Assembly: GCF_022321485.1 (NCBI RefSeq)
Contig: NZ_JAKOGG010000005.1
Span: 62,001-126,000, forward strand
Length of the DNA stretch: 64,000 nt
Direction: 5' to 3'
DNA from: Shewanella electrica
Lineage (GTDB): Bacteria; Pseudomonadota; Gammaproteobacteria; Enterobacterales; Shewanellaceae
The notes under the pieces were generated by a model. It saw only the letters and a program-made list of their open reading frames with translations, ran no database searches and was not told the DNA's origin. Made by a program: the position numbers and the translations under genes. Below, in pieces: positions 61,382 through 64,000 of the stretch. Every line of letters starts with the position of its first letter. Position 1 is the stretch's first letter.

Positions 61382-61955
61382 TGAGGAACGTAAAGCGCAA
61401 TATTGTACATGAAGTCGCGTGATTTCATTGCCCTAATTTTCTAATTCGGCTATATTTCAGCAGCAAACAGAAACGCGACTGCTTGATTTTTCAGCATTCT
61501 AATCTGTTTTGCGTTGTGAGCAAGAGAAGTAAAGTTTAAAAACTATGGTCGCATGTCATTGATATGCAGGCTGTCGCTGAACACAAATGACATTTATACC
61601 TGTGTTGGCAGTCAAACCTGAAAAACAACTAGCATTTCATACTTTTACCTGCGCTTGCTAAGCACTGAAACGAATATATTAATGTTAACCAGTTATCGAA
61701 CGACACTTATCGCCTTTGGCATTACTGGAACAATTTAACGAATTTATGGGGTTGGTTGACGTTTAACAACGAATTCCTTGTTTTTGTCATTATTGAAAAT
61801 AAGCCATAAATAGGAAGCTACACGCAGCGACTGCGTCTAACAGCAATGAGCTCCTTAGCCTGGGTTCCAACCGTGAGGTTGCGAGCAGAGTCCCAAGGCC
61901 CGTAATGTAGCGCTAAAGTGCCGTTTAGATGACCAAATAGAAGATTATTGTCATC
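61382..61955. other. rluC/rne divergent region and rne leader
   Basis: A 574-bp gap, AT-rich up to about 61800. It must hold the rluC and rne promoters. The last 140 bp form a structured RNA (see 61817-61911). No gene is supported. Confidence 0.6.
61817..61911 (+). ncRNA. Structured rne 5' leader
   Basis: GCTACA (61817-61822) pairs with TGTAGC (61906-61911) and encloses two or more hairpins: CGCAG/CTGCG (61823-61835), and GCCTGGG (61858-61864) with CCCAaGGC (61892-61899), inside which AACC-GTGA-GGTT (61869-61880) has a GNRA tetraloop. rne leaders in enterobacteria fold this way and let RNase E destroy its own mRNA; that role is inferred here. Confidence 0.6.
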
Positions 61956-64000
61956 ATGAAACGGATGCTTATTAATGCAACTCAATCTGAAGAGTTGCGC
62001 GTTGCCCTTGTCGATGGGCAGCAACTATATGATTTGGATATCGAAAGCCCAGGTCACGAACAGAAAAAAGCCAACATCTATAAAGGTAAAATTACCCGCG
62101 TAGAACCTTCCCTAGAAGCCGCTTTTGTTGACTATGGCGTTGAACGTCATGGTTTTCTGCCTCTGAAAGAGATCGCCCGCGAATACTTCCCACAAGGTTA
62201 TAGCTTCCAAGGCCGTCCTAACATCAAAGATGTGGTCAAAGAAGGCCAAGAAGTTATCGTACAGATTGATAAAGAAGAACGTGGCAATAAAGGCGCTGCG
62301 TTGACTACCTTTATCAGTTTGGCGGGGTCATATTTGGTGTTGATGCCAAATAACCCACGCGCCGGTGGTATCTCTCGTCGTATCGAAGGCGATGAACGTA
62401 CCGAACTGAAAGAAGCGTTGTCAGAGCTGGAAATACCTAACGGTATGGGCCTGATTGTGCGCACAGCGGGTGTAGGCAAAGCCTCGAGTGAACTGCAATG
62501 GGACTTAAAAGTTCTGCTGCACCATTGGAACGCCATTCAAGAAGCGGCTAACAGCAAATCTGGCGCCTTCTTGATCCACCAAGAAAGTAACGTGATTGTG
62601 CGTGCTATCCGCGACTACTTGCGTCGTGATGTGGGCGAAATTCTGATCGATCACCCACGCATTTATGAAGATGCCAAACAACACGTGTCTCTAGTACGCC
62701 CTGACTTTGTCGAGCGCGTTAAGCTGTACAAATCCGAAGTGCCGTTGTTCACTCATTATCAGATTGAGTCACAAATTGAGTCAGCCTTCCAACGTGAAGT
62801 GCGCCTGCCATCTGGTGGCTCAATCGTTATTGACCCAACTGAAGCATTGACCTCTATCGATATCAACTCCGCCCGCGCCACTAAAGGCGGTGATATTGAA
62901 GAAACCGCGCTGAACACTAACTTAGAAGCTGCTGACGAAATCGCACGCCAACTGCGTTTGCGTGACCTCGGTGGTTTGGTGGTTATCGACTTCATCGATA
63001 TGACGCCTGTGCGCCACCAACGTGAAGTAGAAAACCGTCTGCGTGATGCCGTACGTCATGACCGTGCTCGCGTGCAGATTGGCCGTATCTCACGCTTTGG
63101 TTTGATGGAAATGTCACGCCAACGTCTGCGCCCATCGCTGGAAGAATCCGCCGCGCACATCTGCCCCCGCTGTCATGGTCAAGGCACCATTCGTGGTACT
63201 GAATCATTAGCGCTGTCGATTTTGCGCTTGATGGAAGAGGAAGCGATCAAAGAAAACACCGCACAAATCGAAGCGATTGTGCCGGTAGATGTTGCCGCAT
63301 TCCTGTTGAACGAAAAACGTAAAGCGATTCGTATCACTGAAGAACGTCACGAAGTTGAAGTATATATCATCCCAGATCCAAACATGACCACGCCGGATTA
63401 CCGTGTGGTGCGTCATCGTACTGATGATGAGATTGATGAAGCTAGCTACCAACGTGCGGAAAAACCAGAAGCGAAACTGTACGAGCCACGTAAACTGGAA
63501 CGTGCTGCGGCACCTACGCCAGCATTGAGTGGTTTTGCAACGCCAGCCAAAGCGGACGTTGAAGCCAGTGCCGCGAAAGCGCCTGTTGCCAACACAGCTA
63601 AACCTGCGGCCAAAGCGCCAACTGCTGAAGCCAAACCGGGTCTGTTAGCACGTCTCTTTAGCGCGCTGTCATCTCTCTTCGCTAGCGAAACCAAAGAAGA
63701 AGAGCAACCACAAGCTAAACCGCAAAATACCCGCAACAACAATCGTAATCGCAACAACAATGAGCGTAACGATCGTCGTCGCAAGAACAACCGTAACGGC
63801 AACAACAAGCAAGCTGCTGACGTTGATAACAACGATAAATCAACCGAAGAAAGCAAAGCGTCAGACAAGCCAAATAACAACAGAAGACGTAATCAGAAAA
63901 ATGATAACGTCAAAGCTAACCGCAATGAGCGCAAGGCTAAAGTTGCTGAAGTCACTAACACAGATGCAGTAGACAACACTGAAGACAACGCACAACCACA
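61956..64000 (+). CDS. rne: Ribonuclease E (N-terminal 681 codons, cut by window end)
   Basis: Endoribonuclease and degradosome scaffold. The window holds the catalytic half: S1 domain (about residues 35-120), 5'-sensor/RNase H region, DNase-I-like domain with the metal Asp residues in [10 protein letters not shown] and VVIDFIDM, and the zinc link CPRCHGQG at residues 403-410. After about residue 500 comes the disordered tail: an Ala/Pro-rich stretch, an amphipathic membrane-binding helix ([16 protein letters not shown], about 565-580), then Asn/Arg-rich RNA-binding sequence. The start is ATG 61956; ATG 61965 is also in frame. The coding frame is still open at the window end. Confidence 0.96.
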   Translation, partial: MKRMLINATQSEELRVALVDGQQLYDLDIESPGHEQKKANIYKGKITRVEPSLEAAFVDYGVERHGFLPLKEIAREYFPQGYSFQGRPNIKDVVKEGQEVIVQIDKEERGNKGAALTTFISLAGSYLVLMPNNPRAGGISRRIEGDERTELKEALSELEIPNGMGLIVRTAGVGKASSELQWDLKVLLHHWNAIQEAANSKSGAFLIHQESNVIVRAIRDYLRRDVGEILIDHPRIYEDAKQHVSLVRPDFVERVKLYKSEVPLFTHYQIESQIESAFQREVRLPSGGSIVIDPTEALTSIDINSARATKGGDIEETALNTNLEAADEIARQLRLRDLGGLVVIDFIDMTPVRHQREVENRLRDAVRHDRARVQIGRISRFGLMEMSRQRLRPSLEESAAHICPRCHGQGTIRGTESLALSILRLMEEEAIKENTAQIEAIVPVDVAAFLLNEKRKAIRITEERHEVEVYIIPDPNMTTPDYRVVRHRTDDEIDEASYQRAEKPEAKLYEPRKLERAAAPTPALSGFATPAKADVEASAAKAPVANTAKPAAKAPTAEAKPGLLARLFSALSSLFASETKEEEQPQAKPQNTRNNNRNRNNNERNDRRRKNNRNGNNKQAADVDNNDKSTEESKASDKPNNNRRRNQKNDNVKANRNERKAKVAEVTNTDAVDNTEDNAQP

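Overview
The window is a 64 kb stretch of chromosome from a gammaproteobacterium. Gene content and order point to Shewanella or a close relative: plsX-fabHDG-acpP-fabF behind yceD-rpmF, aat-bpt-infA-clpA-clpS-cspD, mnmA-hflD-purB-roxA, and a monomeric NADP isocitrate dehydrogenase. I infer the genus from the protein sequences; no 16S gene or tRNA is present. I found no prophage, insertion sequence, CRISPR array, rRNA or tRNA. The content is core housekeeping genes with small accessory pieces between them.

Layout. 1-9.4 kb: the start of a Dcp-type M3 peptidase lipoprotein (cut by the window edge), divergent cpdB, a small DUF4177 gene with a coupled, stop-interrupted second gene, a small orphan gene, a HIT protein, a hexose-6-phosphate mutarotase, and the envelope-lipid transport operon ydbH-ynbE-ydbL. 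9.4-13.4 kb: an STN-domain lipoprotein, an acetyltransferase, and a LysR regulator divergent from the agmatine-to-putrescine pair aguB-aguA. 13.4-17.0 kb: a five-gene nickel (or cobalt) ECF importer operon, nikKMLQO type, with a perfect inverted repeat as candidate operator. 17.3-20.8 kb: a membrane GGDEF-EAL protein with altered EAL residues, a Nif3-family protein, an unrecognised Ala/Lys-rich protein and a glycine-zipper protein. 20.8-25.9 kb: an N-degron island, in which aat and bpt add N-terminal Leu/Phe degrons, clpS recognises them and clpA unfolds the substrates, with infA and cspD alongside. 26-34 kb: icd, rluE, nudJ, mnmA, hflD, purB and roxA. 34-40 kb: a peroxiredoxin, an NhaC-type transporter, upp divergent from purM-purN, and nagD. 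40-52 kb: an M28 peptidase lipoprotein, asnB, a DUF445/tautomerase/DUF1289 operon, a lipoprotein, a CspA-type protein, rlmA, an unknown protein, sbcB, cdd, a beta-hydroxyacid dehydrogenase and an acyl-CoA thioesterase. 52.5-58.8 kb: the fatty-acid and phospholipid initiation operon yceD-rpmF-plsX-fabH-fabD-fabG-acpP-fabF. 59-64 kb: a Maf-family pyrophosphatase, a HAD phosphatase, rluC and the 5' two thirds of rne, preceded by a structured leader.

I found no clearly new multi-gene system. The observations most worth a second look are: the DUF4177-coupled gene with one in-frame TAA; the 9-bp perfect inverted repeat (11-bp spacer) before the nickel importer; an inverted repeat in the csp leader that pairs with its own Shine-Dalgarno; two mutually exclusive hairpins between acpP and fabG; the altered EAL domain; and two strong tail-less hairpins before asnB. 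Start codons were re-chosen from Shine-Dalgarno sites and family N-termini for about twenty genes. All functions are read from sequence motifs and recalled family members; no search was run.
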